A stretch of 16,572 nt of DNA from Prevotella sp. UBA7594 (GTDB lineage Bacteria > Bacteroidota > Bacteroidia > Bacteroidales > Bacteroidaceae): assembly GCA_002490315.1 (NCBI GenBank), contig DLKG01000033.1, forward strand, positions 1,554-18,125, read 5' to 3'. Shown one piece after another: positions 1 to 7,160 of this stretch. The notes under the pieces are model-generated. The model was given only the letters and a program-made list of their open reading frames with translations. It had not been told where the DNA came from and did no database searches. Position 1 is the stretch's first letter. Each line of letters starts with the position of its first letter. Position numbers and translations under genes: made by a program.

Positions 1-58
1 CCATGTACAATATTTGTTCTTCCTCACATGATCAATGCCGCAAGAAAATTGTAGTCTT

Positions 59-97
59 ATCCGTGGCGGAGGTCTCCGGCCTCCGCAGCAAGCGGAT
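59..97. repeat. GC-rich inverted repeat / hairpin
   Basis: A perfect 7-bp stem, GCGGAGG (66-72) with CCTCCGC (80-86), encloses a 7-nt loop. An outer 5-bp pair, ATCCG (59-63) with CGGAT (93-97), extends it. No T-run follows, so it is a poor intrinsic terminator for a gene entering from the left. It could be a dispersed intergenic palindrome or the processed 3' end of an upstream transcript lying outside this window. Confidence 0.5.
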
Positions 98-275
98 ATT
101 ACTAAAGTATTGACATATTATCGATTGTGGATAACGGGTGCTGAGGGTTTATCAAAAAAAGACAAATATTCCGGATGACCCCAAATAAATTCATTTTTAT
201 TGTTGAGGTGAAGCCTACATTATATGATGGTAATGAAAATGGGTGCCTCCGCATAATCTTTACCTAAATTTGAGT

Positions 276-307
276 ATTGCCAATTTTTTGCATTAGCGAT
301 AACTTTG
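276..307 (+). promoter_or_regulatory. Bacteroidetes-type promoter of the porin/imelysin cluster
   Basis: A perfect -7 box, TAACTTTG (300-307; consensus TAnnTTTG), lies 20 bp after a weak -33 box, ATTG (276-279; consensus TTTG). A transcript would start near 313-316 and carry about 90 nt of leader before the porin ATG at 404. A short inverted pair, TTTGC-ACTC-GCAAA (304-317), overlaps the end of the -7 box and the predicted start and might affect initiation. No Fur-like operator is evident. Confidence 0.55.
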
Positions 308-403
308 CACTCGCAAAAAAACATTAAAGTTTGCAATAAAGATATAACGTTCTTTTTTAATAGGATGACGAAAAATTTAAAAAAAGCAAAATAAAAAGGA
401 AAG

Positions 404-1705
404 ATGAAGAAATCAACTATTGTTTCTATGGCATGCGCGATGGCAGCCTTAGGCTGTTCCATCGCCACACAGGCACAGACAGTAGCAGCCGACAGTGTGA
501 TGCAGCACAAGAAAGGCAACCGTCTCAGCATCGGCGGATACGGAGAGGTAGCTTACAGCCGCAATTTCTATAGCGACAGCGGCAATCGCTACAGCTCAGC
601 CAATCTCCACAAGAACGACCCGAGTCATGGACGTTTCGACCTTCCTCACGCTGTCATTTACCTCGGTTACGACTTCGGTAAAGGCTGGACACTCGGCTCA
701 GAGATTGAGTTTGAGCACGGTGGCACCGGTTCTGCCATCGAGTACGAGGCAGAGGAATCTATAGAATTCGAGCAGGAGCAGGAACGCGGCGGCGAGGTAG
801 AGCTCGAGCAGTTCTGGATTCAGAAATCATTCGGTCGTTTCGCCAACATCCGTGCAGGCCACATCGTTGTACCTTTTGGTCTCACCAACGCCTACCATGA
901 GCCACTTAACTTCTTCACAGTATACCGTCCAGAGGGTGAGAACACAATCTTGCCTTGTACATGGCACCAGACGGGTGTGTCATTCTGGGGACACGCAGGC
1001 GACTTCCGCTATGAGGTGCAGATGATTGCCGGACTCGACGCTTGGCAGTTCAGTCGCGACAACTGGATTCAGCCGGGCACAACGAAGCCTTTCGAATTTG
1101 AGACAGCCAATAAATATGGATTCGCCGCACGTGTCGACAACTACACAGTACCCGGTCTGCGCATCGGTCTTAGCGGCTACTACGGAAAGTCCATGCACAA
1201 TGCCGTGCCTCACGACATGGAGACGGGCAACAACAAAAAGATAAAGGGCAACATCTATCTCGGTGCAATCGACTTCACATACAACGCCCACAACTGGGTT
1301 GCACGAGGCAGTGCCGACTACGGATATGTCAGCGACTCCAAGACTATCAGCGCTATGCGTAAGCCTAACACACAATACGTGAAGCCCTACCAGACTAATC
1401 AAGCTTTCGGTTCTCATGCCATTGCCACAAACATTGAAGTGGGATACGACATTTTCTCACAATTTGGCAAGCTCCGCGCAGCACGACAGAAGATGTATGT
1501 GTTTGGTCATTTTGAGTATTACAACTCTTGTCTCGGAGGCTCAAAGGAATACACATCCAAAAAGGTGTTTGCCGGCGGTATCAACTACTACCCACTCCCG
1601 CAGATATGCGTGAAGGCAGAGTACAGCTACCGCAAGTTCAAGAAGCAGTACAACGACGAGCCAGCCCTCAACATCGGCGTGGCTTATCAGGGACAGTTCC
1701 TCTAA
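404..1705 (+). CDS. Outer-membrane porin with Glu-rich segment
   Basis: The 433-residue protein starts with a Sec signal peptide (hydrophobic segment about 5-20, likely cleavage after ATQA, residue 24). The rest alternates aromatic and glycine-rich beta-strands, as in beta-barrel porins. Segments such as FANIRAGHIVVPFG (about 145-158) and the later WHQTGVSFWG resemble the OprP/OprO-like phosphate-selective and DcaP-like porin group used in automatic annotations, but substrate cannot be read from this. Residues 100-135 are extraordinarily acidic: 14 glutamates in 36 positions. That suggests an extracellular loop or constriction favouring cations. The start is supported by AAAAGGAAAG just upstream of ATG 404. 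A Cys at residue 18 follows Leu-Gly, but a porin role makes lipidation unlikely. The imelysin gene follows 70 bp later with only a small hairpin between, so the two are probably co-transcribed. I infer passage of metal or small ligands across the outer membrane for the downstream lipoproteins. Confidence 0.75.
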   Translation: MKKSTIVSMACAMAALGCSIATQAQTVAADSVMQHKKGNRLSIGGYGEVAYSRNFYSDSGNRYSSANLHKNDPSHGRFDLPHAVIYLGYDFGKGWTLGSEIEFEHGGTGSAIEYEAEESIEFEQEQERGGEVELEQFWIQKSFGRFANIRAGHIVVPFGLTNAYHEPLNFFTVYRPEGENTILPCTWHQTGVSFWGHAGDFRYEVQMIAGLDAWQFSRDNWIQPGTTKPFEFETANKYGFAARVDNYTVPGLRIGLSGYYGKSMHNAVPHDMETGNNKKIKGNIYLGAIDFTYNAHNWVARGSADYGYVSDSKTISAMRKPNTQYVKPYQTNQAFGSHAIATNIEVGYDIFSQFGKLRAARQKMYVFGHFEYYNSCLGGSKEYTSKKVFAGGINYYPLPQICVKAEYSYRKFKKQYNDEPALNIGVAYQGQFL

Positions 1706-1706
1706 A

Positions 1707-1730
1707 GGAGGGGGACACACCCTCTCTCCA
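1707..1730 (+). other. Small hairpin between porin and imelysin genes
   Basis: GAGGG (1708-1712) pairs with CCCTC (1720-1724) directly after the porin stop codon. There is no T-run, so full termination is unlikely. It may stabilise the 3' end of porin mRNA or allow partial read-through into the imelysin gene. Confidence 0.3.
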
Positions 1731-1775
1731 ATTGAAAAAGTAACCACAAATAATAATTTTAACAGTAATAAAGAA

Positions 1776-3107
1776 ATGAAAAAGATTCAGACTTTAGTTA
1801 TGGCTTTCTGCCTTGGAGCCATTTCTTTCGGTTTCACCTCATGTAGCGACAACAACGGACCTGAAAACAATTTTCAGCTTCCAGAAGTAGGACAGGCTGT
1901 GACATCGCTCAACAGCTCTGACAAGGAGATGGAGAAGGTGACCAAGACATACGTACAGGATGTTGTTTATCCGACATACCAGGCTCTCGCCGCCAACGCA
2001 CGCACACTTGCCGATGCAACAAAGACTCTCTACGCTGCTGCCGAGGCTGGTACAATGACTCAGGATCAGATCAATACTGCATGCGAGGCTTTCAAGAACA
2101 CACGCCGCGAGTGGGAGCGCAGCGAGGCTTTCCTCTATGGCTCAGCTTCTGTAAACGAGCTCGACCCGCACATCGACTCATGGCCTCTCGACCACGATGA
2201 GCTTGTAAATGCGCTGAACAACTCTACCCTCATCGCTGGCTTCAAGAGCGAAAACCCTGCCAAGTTCGTGTCTGACAACAACACTTACTTCCAGTCTGTA
2301 CTTGGATTCCACGGCATGGAGTTCGTTCTCTTCCGCAACGGTGCCAACCGCACTGTAGAGGCTCTCAAGGCCAATGACACAGAAGAGGGTATGGAGAGCG
2401 TTAAGGGTATCGACGAGCTTGCTTTCCTCCAGGCTGTTGCAGCCGACGTGAAGAACATCACCGCTCTGCTCGAGTTCACATGGATGGGTAGCGCTGCAAG
2501 CAACGAGTCGAAGGCTGTTCTGAACAACGCTTCTTACGTGTTCACTTCTCTCCGCAACAACGGTCTTGCTGCCAACGGCACAATGTGCTACGGTCAGGAT
2601 CTCCTCTCACCGTCTGCCACAACAGGCTATCACTCATGGCAGGGCACTATGAGCCAGATTTTCATCGGCGGTTGCGACAACATCTGCTCTGAGGTTGCCG
2701 ACCAGAAGCTTGGTCAGGCTTACCGTACTGCTACCGGTTCTGGTTCAGGTGAAGACTCACGCGACTATATCGAGTCTCCGTATAGCCACCGTTCATTCAT
2801 CGACTACCAGGACAACATCTACTCTATCAAGAACACACTCTACGGCACACGCGACGTGAACGCTACAACTCCTGTGGAGCACTCTATGATGAACCTGCTC
2901 AAGACTATGAACTACTCTGGCTACAACGATCTGCAGACAGCTCTCAACAACGCCATCCAGGCTCTTGAGACTGCAAAGAACAGTGGCAAGTCGTTTGTTG
3001 AGGAGCCGGGTGCTCAGCGCGTGAAGGACTGCATCGACGCAGTGTCTGAACTCAGCGAGGAGCTCAACAAGGCTGCTACATGGATCAACCTCCAGGACGC
3101 TATCTAA
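1776..3107 (+). CDS. Imelysin-family lipoprotein (peptidase M75 superfamily), putative iron-binding
   Basis: The 443-residue protein has a lipoprotein signal peptide ending at Cys23 (FTSC-SD), so it is a surface or periplasmic lipoprotein. It shows the family hallmarks in order: a WERSEAFLYG block (about 113-122) followed by DPHIDSWPLD; the GxHxxE signature Gly177-Phe-His179-Gly-Met-Glu182; and a C-terminal SPYSHRSFIDYQDNIYSIKN block. Imelysin-like proteins (ICMP, IrpA, and the EfeO M75 domain) are known for roles in iron uptake, and the His and Glu of GxHxxE are the usual candidate metal ligands; peptidase activity is doubtful for most members. No N-terminal cupredoxin domain of the EfeO type is present. 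Neighbours are an acidic porin upstream and two di-heme lipoproteins downstream, a typical imelysin/DHOR context. I infer a metal-binding partner of these redox proteins. A terminator-like hairpin follows the gene. Confidence 0.9.
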   Translation: MKKIQTLVMAFCLGAISFGFTSCSDNNGPENNFQLPEVGQAVTSLNSSDKEMEKVTKTYVQDVVYPTYQALAANARTLADATKTLYAAAEAGTMTQDQINTACEAFKNTRREWERSEAFLYGSASVNELDPHIDSWPLDHDELVNALNNSTLIAGFKSENPAKFVSDNNTYFQSVLGFHGMEFVLFRNGANRTVEALKANDTEEGMESVKGIDELAFLQAVAADVKNITALLEFTWMGSAASNESKAVLNNASYVFTSLRNNGLAANGTMCYGQDLLSPSATTGYHSWQGTMSQIFIGGCDNICSEVADQKLGQAYRTATGSGSGEDSRDYIESPYSHRSFIDYQDNIYSIKNTLYGTRDVNATTPVEHSMMNLLKTMNYSGYNDLQTALNNAIQALETAKNSGKSFVEEPGAQRVKDCIDAVSELSEELNKAATWINLQDAI

Positions 3108-3113
3108 TTATTT

Positions 3114-3169
3114 AGTTGACGAGTTAACAAGTTGACAAGTTGACGAGTAAATAAGTAGACAAGCTGATA
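3114..3169 (+). repeat. Seven tandem 8-bp repeats (consensus AGTTGACR)
   Basis: Seven consecutive octamers start 7 bp after the imelysin stop: AGTTGACG, AGTTAACA, AGTTGACA, AGTTGACG, AGTAAATA, AGTAGACA, AGCTGATA. The first four are nearly identical and the last three are degenerate. The last two units form most of the left arm of the hairpin at 3153-3204. Confidence 0.85.
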
Positions 3170-3204
3170 CCTATAAAAACAACACATAATCAGCTTGCCT
3201 ACTT
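3153..3204 (+). terminator. Terminator-like hairpin after imelysin gene
   Basis: The left arm (3153-3168, AAGTAGACAAGCTGAT) and right arm (3189-3204) form a 16-bp stem with one mismatch and a 20-nt loop. It ends in TTT then CTCTATG, so the T-run is short. It could terminate or attenuate transcription between the imelysin and first di-heme genes, lowering output of the latter relative to the former. Confidence 0.55.
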
Positions 3205-3266
3205 TCTCTATGTTTGGCTATTAAGAATAGTCTTAAAAACGAAAACAAAATTATAACCAAAACATT

Positions 3267-5030
3267 ATGAATAAAAGGATATTTCTTTATGGTTCTTTGG
3301 CAATGTGCCTATCAGCAACCATCATGTCGTGCTCTGACGACGATCCGACACCAGGCACCAACGGTGCAGACCCAATTGAGTCGGATGCCAAATATATCGG
3401 ACAAGCTGTAGGCAACTTCGACAAGTCGGAATGGTATCCTGGTGGCGAGCTGGGCACTACTGATAATGTGACTACTGGCTGCTACGAGGACGAGACTCCT
3501 GCCGTAACGGCACAGGGACTGCTCGACGAGTTCAACGCCGGCGAGAAGTTCTTCGAGCGTCAGTTCACCTCAGCCGCTTCTGGCTTCGGTGGTCTCGGTC
3601 CTGCATCTGTACGTCGTTCTTGTCTCGACTGCCATCCTAACTATGGTCATGGAAGACGTATGGATTCCTACACTACATCTTATGGCAACGGCAATGGTTA
3701 TCTGCTCGCTGTCTATCATCCAACCGACGGTGCAAACAGTAACGATGGCGGACTTGTGAGTGAGGTGACAAGTATGCCTCAGACACAGGCTACAGAGCCG
3801 TTCAAGGCTCCTATCGACGAGAGCAAGATAAAGCTCCAGTGGCATGAGGTGACAGCAATGGAGAGCGGACTGCCTATGCAGTTCCCCGACGGCGAGAAGT
3901 TCAGCCTCATCTATCCGGAGATTTCTATACCTCGCGATGCTTTCCGTACAAATCCTAACCCTTACGACACAGGCAACAAGGCTGTCGCAGTGCGTATGGA
4001 GTCTACAATCGGTGTAATCGGAACTGGTTTGCTCGACGCTATCTCCGAGGACGACATCAAGGCTCAGTATGCGTCTACAGCCAACTACTATAAGAACATC
4101 GCCAAAGTTTCTAACGTATCAGAATACGTGAACCCGAACTTCTGGAATGCCGACGCCAACGACTTCGCCGATGGCGCATGGTACACAGCTACTGTTGGTG
4201 CAGGCAAGACTGCCGACGGCGGCGAGGGCAAGAAGATGGTGAAGCGTTTCACATACGCCCTGACACGTGCCACTTTGCAGGACGGCCCTGGTGCCAACGC
4301 TATCTGGAACATCACCAACGTGACACGTCCCGACCGTCCAAAACTCTACACAACCGACGCTTGGGCTAAGGCAATGGCTGAGGACAAGGAGGTAATCGCC
4401 AAGATTATGGCAGACCCGACTTCTCCGTTCTGGGCTTCTACAGAGGAAGAGACCAAAGAGAAGGTAGAGGGACTGTTGCAGCCGGGCACCAACCAGTTTG
4501 ACAACCAGTGGCACAACTTCGAGCCGGAGATGTCGGCAGAGCACTTCTATGAGTTCATGGTTTGGCACCGTGGTCTTGCTATCCCGCGTGCACGTAACCT
4601 CAACGACTCTCGCGTACAGCAGGGTAAGAAGATTTTCATGGAGATTGGTTGCGCCAACTGCCACCGTCCGTCATGGAAGACCGGCTCGGACAACTACTGG
4701 ACTCCTAACATGATTGCCGACAAGAAGTTGCCGCGCTACGCTAATCAGACCATCTATCCGTACACTGACATGATGCAGCACAAGCTCTACATGATTAACG
4801 ACATACACGGTTCTTGGTGCCGCACCACTCCGCTTTGGGGACGTGGTCTTGCCGGTGTGAACGGTTCGGGTACTGAGCGTATGCACGACTGCCGCGCACG
4901 CAACGAGGTGGAGGCCATCATGTGGCACGCCTACTCTAAGAAGTCGCACTCTTACGAGTCTGCCCTGAAGTTCTACAACCTCTCTAAGGCCGACCGCGAT
5001 GCAGTTGTTATGTTCCTCCGCTCTATCTAA
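3267..5030 (+). CDS. Di-heme oxidoreductase-like lipoprotein (DHOR/DUF1111 family), copy 1
   Basis: The 587-residue protein carries a lipoprotein signal (IMS-Cys22), then an acidic/proline linker. Two c-type heme sites are visible: C119-L-D-C122-H123 and C462-A-N-C465-H466. Other family signatures are WHEVTAMESGLPMQFPDGEKF, the RTTPLWGRGL segment (Cys518 just before the Arg), and the tail ARNEVEAIMWHAYS...RDAVVMFLRSI. These match the DHOR (DUF1111) family, distant relatives of di-heme cytochrome c peroxidases, often encoded next to imelysins; the reaction is not established. The protein should be exported, heme-loaded by the c-type maturation system (not in this window) and lipid-anchored. 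It has Cys542 in an HDC motif where copy 2 has Ala. A tandem paralogue follows after a 123-bp gap containing a terminator-like hairpin. I infer electron transfer or redox cycling of the metal bound by the imelysin. Confidence 0.9.
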   Translation: MNKRIFLYGSLAMCLSATIMSCSDDDPTPGTNGADPIESDAKYIGQAVGNFDKSEWYPGGELGTTDNVTTGCYEDETPAVTAQGLLDEFNAGEKFFERQFTSAASGFGGLGPASVRRSCLDCHPNYGHGRRMDSYTTSYGNGNGYLLAVYHPTDGANSNDGGLVSEVTSMPQTQATEPFKAPIDESKIKLQWHEVTAMESGLPMQFPDGEKFSLIYPEISIPRDAFRTNPNPYDTGNKAVAVRMESTIGVIGTGLLDAISEDDIKAQYASTANYYKNIAKVSNVSEYVNPNFWNADANDFADGAWYTATVGAGKTADGGEGKKMVKRFTYALTRATLQDGPGANAIWNITNVTRPDRPKLYTTDAWAKAMAEDKEVIAKIMADPTSPFWASTEEETKEKVEGLLQPGTNQFDNQWHNFEPEMSAEHFYEFMVWHRGLAIPRARNLNDSRVQQGKKIFMEIGCANCHRPSWKTGSDNYWTPNMIADKKLPRYANQTIYPYTDMMQHKLYMINDIHGSWCRTTPLWGRGLAGVNGSGTERMHDCRARNEVEAIMWHAYSKKSHSYESALKFYNLSKADRDAVVMFLRSI

Positions 5031-5076
5031 GCGACAAGGGAATATACAGATAGAATAAACACAGATTATTTTCAGG

Positions 5077-5111
5077 AGGACAAGGCAGGAGAAATTCTGC
5101 CCTGTCCTTTT
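5077..5111 (+). terminator. Intrinsic terminator/attenuator between the two DHOR genes
   Basis: The arms 5077-5088 (AGGACAAGGCAG) and 5097-5108 pair over 12 bp with one mismatch around an 8-nt loop, followed by TTTT (5108-5111). The T-run is short, so partial read-through into the second DHOR gene is plausible. No -7 box was seen between the hairpin and the next start codon. Confidence 0.6.
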
Positions 5112-5153
5112 GCGCGTATATGTATGAAACATACCAATAACATTAAATTTTAT

Positions 5154-6857
5154 ATGAAAAAACTCAACATTATCCTTTCATCAGCATTGTTGGCAGGCGC
5201 ACCGTTGTTCCTTGCATCATGCTCCGACGACAACAATCCCGACAACCCGACGCCCACTCCCGAAGAGTCAGACGGCAAGTATGTGGGCAAGGCTGTCGAT
5301 GGTTTCACTGCCGACGAATGGAGTCCGGGCGGCGAGCTCGGCACTACCGACAACATCTCGTCGAACAGCTACGAAGACCCGACACCTGCCGTAACCGAGC
5401 AGGGGCTCAACGACCTTTTCCAACTCGGCGACAAGATGGCAAGCACACGCTACACCATCAACACCGGCACATTCAAGGGCTGGGGACCAGTGGCATCGCG
5501 CAAGGCGTGCGAGGACTGCCACCCCAACGGCTACGGACACGCCCACAGCCGCGACAACTTCCGTGCCGAGACGGGCAACGGCTACATTGTATCGGTCTAC
5601 TATCCCGACGCTCCGGGCAGCAACGACGGAGAGCCGGTCGATCAGCTCACAACGTTCACCATGACCATGGCTATGCCGCCGTTCAAGCCGCAACTCACGC
5701 CCGACAACGTGAAGATAACATGGCACGACGTGACAGCCATGAAGAGCGGATTGAAGATGCAGTTCCCCGACGGCGAGAAGTTCGCGCTACGCTACCCTAC
5801 TGCCGAGGTGCCGCTCGATGCGTTCAACTCCGATCCACGCCCGTCGAAGCCCTACGAGGTGCGACTCATCGTGTCGTGCAACTTCCAGGGACTGGGCCTT
5901 ATCGACGCCCTCAGCAACGAGTCGCTTGAGGCGCAATACAAGTTGGAGGATAGCTATGGCGCTGAGCTCAACCCCGAGTTTTGGGACGCCTCAGCAAAAA
6001 AGCTCAAGGACGATGCCTATGCCGAGTCGGCAGACGGCAAGAAATTCGTGAAGCGATTCAACTACGACCTGCTTGAGGGTTGTCTGCAGAACGATGTCGC
6101 CTTGTGGGACGAGCTCAACGTCCTACGCTCCGACATCCATCACATCTGCTCTACCGAGGCATGGGCTAAGGCTATGTCGGAGGACAAGGAGGTAATAAGC
6201 TACATCCTCAAGAATGGTGCCGACAAGAACTCGCCCGTACATCCCTACTATTACGACGGCACGGAGGAGGGCGTGAAAGAGGCTCTCTCCTATCTGCTCC
6301 GCCCATCGGACGATGTGAACCTTTACGACAACAAGTACTACAACTTCGAGCCTGAGATGACCGACGACCAGTACCACGCATTCATGACGTGGCACCGCGG
6401 ACTGGCTGTACCACGCGCCCGCAATCTCAACAATCCCGACGTGAAGCGTGGCAAGGAGCTGTTCTTCTCTATGGGCTGCACCAACTGTCACAAGGCTTCA
6501 TGGACTACGGGGGCTGACAACTACGGACGCTCTGTGATTCTCTCAGGTCGCAACCTGCCGCAATATGCCAACCAGAAGATATATCCCTACTCCGACTTCA
6601 TCCAGCACAAGCTCGACATGGAGCAGGACATCCACGGATCATGGTGTCGCACCACTCCGCTTTGGGGACGCGGACTGTCTGCCGTCAACAGCGGCAAGGA
6701 AGACCGACTGCACGACGCACGTGCACGCAATGAGGTGGAAGCTATCATGTGGCACGCCTACTCGAAGAACTCACAGGCATACAACTCTGCCCTGAAGTTC
6801 TACAACCTCAAGAAGGCCGACCGCGACGCTGTCGTGAAGTTCATTCGCTCAATCTAA
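5154..6857 (+). CDS. Di-heme oxidoreductase-like lipoprotein (DHOR/DUF1111 family), copy 2
   Basis: I place the start at ATG 5154 rather than the in-frame ATG 5124, because the protein then opens with a normal lipoprotein signal, MKKLNIILSS...FLAS-Cys23, and matches copy 1 in spacing; the upstream start would add ten polar residues. The 567-residue product has heme sites C119-E-D-C122-H123 and C442-T-N-C445-H446, the WHDVTAMKSGLKMQFPDGEKF block, RTTPLWGRGL (Cys498 before the Arg), and the ARNEVEAIMWHAYS tail. It is clearly a paralogue of the preceding gene: the N-terminal third and the C-terminus align closely, while the region between the hemes (about 240-400) is shorter and divergent. Codon use is more G/C-ending than in copy 1, suggesting an old duplication or separate origin rather than a recent tandem copy. 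The role is likely redox chemistry at the envelope together with the imelysin. A strong terminator ends the unit. Confidence 0.9.
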   Translation: MKKLNIILSSALLAGAPLFLASCSDDNNPDNPTPTPEESDGKYVGKAVDGFTADEWSPGGELGTTDNISSNSYEDPTPAVTEQGLNDLFQLGDKMASTRYTINTGTFKGWGPVASRKACEDCHPNGYGHAHSRDNFRAETGNGYIVSVYYPDAPGSNDGEPVDQLTTFTMTMAMPPFKPQLTPDNVKITWHDVTAMKSGLKMQFPDGEKFALRYPTAEVPLDAFNSDPRPSKPYEVRLIVSCNFQGLGLIDALSNESLEAQYKLEDSYGAELNPEFWDASAKKLKDDAYAESADGKKFVKRFNYDLLEGCLQNDVALWDELNVLRSDIHHICSTEAWAKAMSEDKEVISYILKNGADKNSPVHPYYYDGTEEGVKEALSYLLRPSDDVNLYDNKYYNFEPEMTDDQYHAFMTWHRGLAVPRARNLNNPDVKRGKELFFSMGCTNCHKASWTTGADNYGRSVILSGRNLPQYANQKIYPYSDFIQHKLDMEQDIHGSWCRTTPLWGRGLSAVNSGKEDRLHDARARNEVEAIMWHAYSKNSQAYNSALKFYNLKKADRDAVVKFIRSI

Positions 6858-6897
6858 AATGACAGGCAAATAATGCCGAAATGTCATGCAAATTTTT

Positions 6898-6958
6898 AAT
6901 CCGTATAATATCGTTAATTTTATGGTGAAACCAATTAACGACATTATACGGATTTTTT
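6898..6958 (+). terminator. Strong intrinsic terminator of the porin/imelysin/DHOR cluster
   Basis: The arms 6899-6919 and 6933-6953 form a 21-bp stem with a single mismatch, around a 13-nt loop that has its own GGT/ACC pairing, followed by a run of T to 6958. A run of T (6893-6897) preceded by AA at 6891-6892 flanks the left side, so it may act weakly on the other strand as well. A smaller hairpin (6859-6887) precedes it. Confidence 0.85.
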
Positions 6959-6994
6959 AATTCAACAGTCTTACCTATACATTATAGAAGTTCA

Positions 6995-7141
6995 AGCAAT
7001 AACTGGGAGAGGGGGCGCCCTCGCCCCCGACATAAGAAAATACTTTCACGCCACATATGGGGTTGCTTTTGCATTAACATAGGTGGCGACATTTACTTTA
7101 ATATCGGGGGCGAGGGCGCCCCCTCTCCCAGTTATAGCAAT
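6995..7141. repeat. AGCAAT direct repeats bounding the palindromic element
   Basis: The same hexamer occurs immediately outside the left end (6995-7000) and right end (7136-7141) of the 135-bp element. This is consistent with a target-site duplication, though a 6-mer match can occur by chance and the right end includes two extra bases (AT) beyond the perfect repeat. Confidence 0.45.
7001..7135. mobile_element. MITE-like element with 30-bp perfect terminal inverted repeats
   Basis: The left arm 7001-7030 begins AACTGGGAGAGGGGGCGCCC, and the right arm 7104-7133 is its exact reverse complement over 30 bp. Inside lies a second, shorter inverted pair: CGCCACATATG (7049-7059) against CATAGGTGGCG (7078-7088) with one mismatch. 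The whole element is therefore a nested palindrome that could fold into a long hairpin or cruciform. Direct repeats AGCAAT flank it at 6995-7000 and 7136-7141, which looks like a 6-bp target duplication. There is no open frame inside. It is much richer in G+C than the surrounding DNA. Alternatives are a dispersed REP-like palindrome or a bidirectional terminator, but no T-run follows either arm. Confidence 0.6.
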
Positions 7142-7160
7142 TCCACTATCAATTACCTCA

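Larger units (their letters stand above)
1..403. other. Non-coding leader region upstream of the porin gene
   Basis: This 403-bp stretch has no convincing gene; the only open frame crossing it is on the minus strand and overlaps the porin signal peptide. It holds a GC-rich hairpin (59-97), an A/T-rich segment (about 100-240), and a Bacteroidetes-type promoter (276-307) followed by a leader of roughly 90 nt. I looked for an obvious Fur-box-like 19-mer and for common riboswitch cores and saw none. Confidence 0.6.

Noticed and set aside
126..134. Perfect DnaA box (TTATCCACA on the minus strand) in the A/T-rich leader, hinting at an origin
   Set aside because: Only one box is present, with no cluster, no dnaA/dnaN neighbour and no 13-mer array; a single 9-mer match in 16.5 kb on two strands is not very unlikely by chance.
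220..531. Minus-strand open frame of 103 codons overlapping the porin start
   Set aside because: It runs antisense through the porin signal peptide and the promoter region, has low-complexity hydrophobic/aromatic content and no supporting start signals.
404..1705. Phosphate-selective porin as a firm assignment
   Set aside because: Only general similarity of barrel segments is seen; the acidic segment and metal-related neighbours argue against assuming an anion-selective channel.
4119..4664. 181-codon minus-strand open frame inside DHOR copy 1
   Set aside because: It is a shadow of the coding strand, with Cys/Val/Leu-rich composition and no recognisable domain.
5124..5153. Upstream start for DHOR copy 2 giving ten extra residues (MKHTNNIKFY)
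   Set aside because: It would put polar residues ahead of a complete lipoprotein signal, and the alignment with copy 1 fits the ATG at 5154.
5219..5929. 236-codon alternative-frame open frame inside DHOR copy 2
   Set aside because: Its composition is Arg/Gln/His-rich, as expected from reading a G/C-ending codon gene in the wrong frame; the heme motifs and lipoprotein signal lie in the other frame.
6995..7141. Reading the GC-rich palindrome as a CRISPR unit or a simple terminator
   Set aside because: There is only one inverted pair and no spacer-repeat periodicity; no T-run follows either arm, and a strong separate terminator already lies at 6898-6958.
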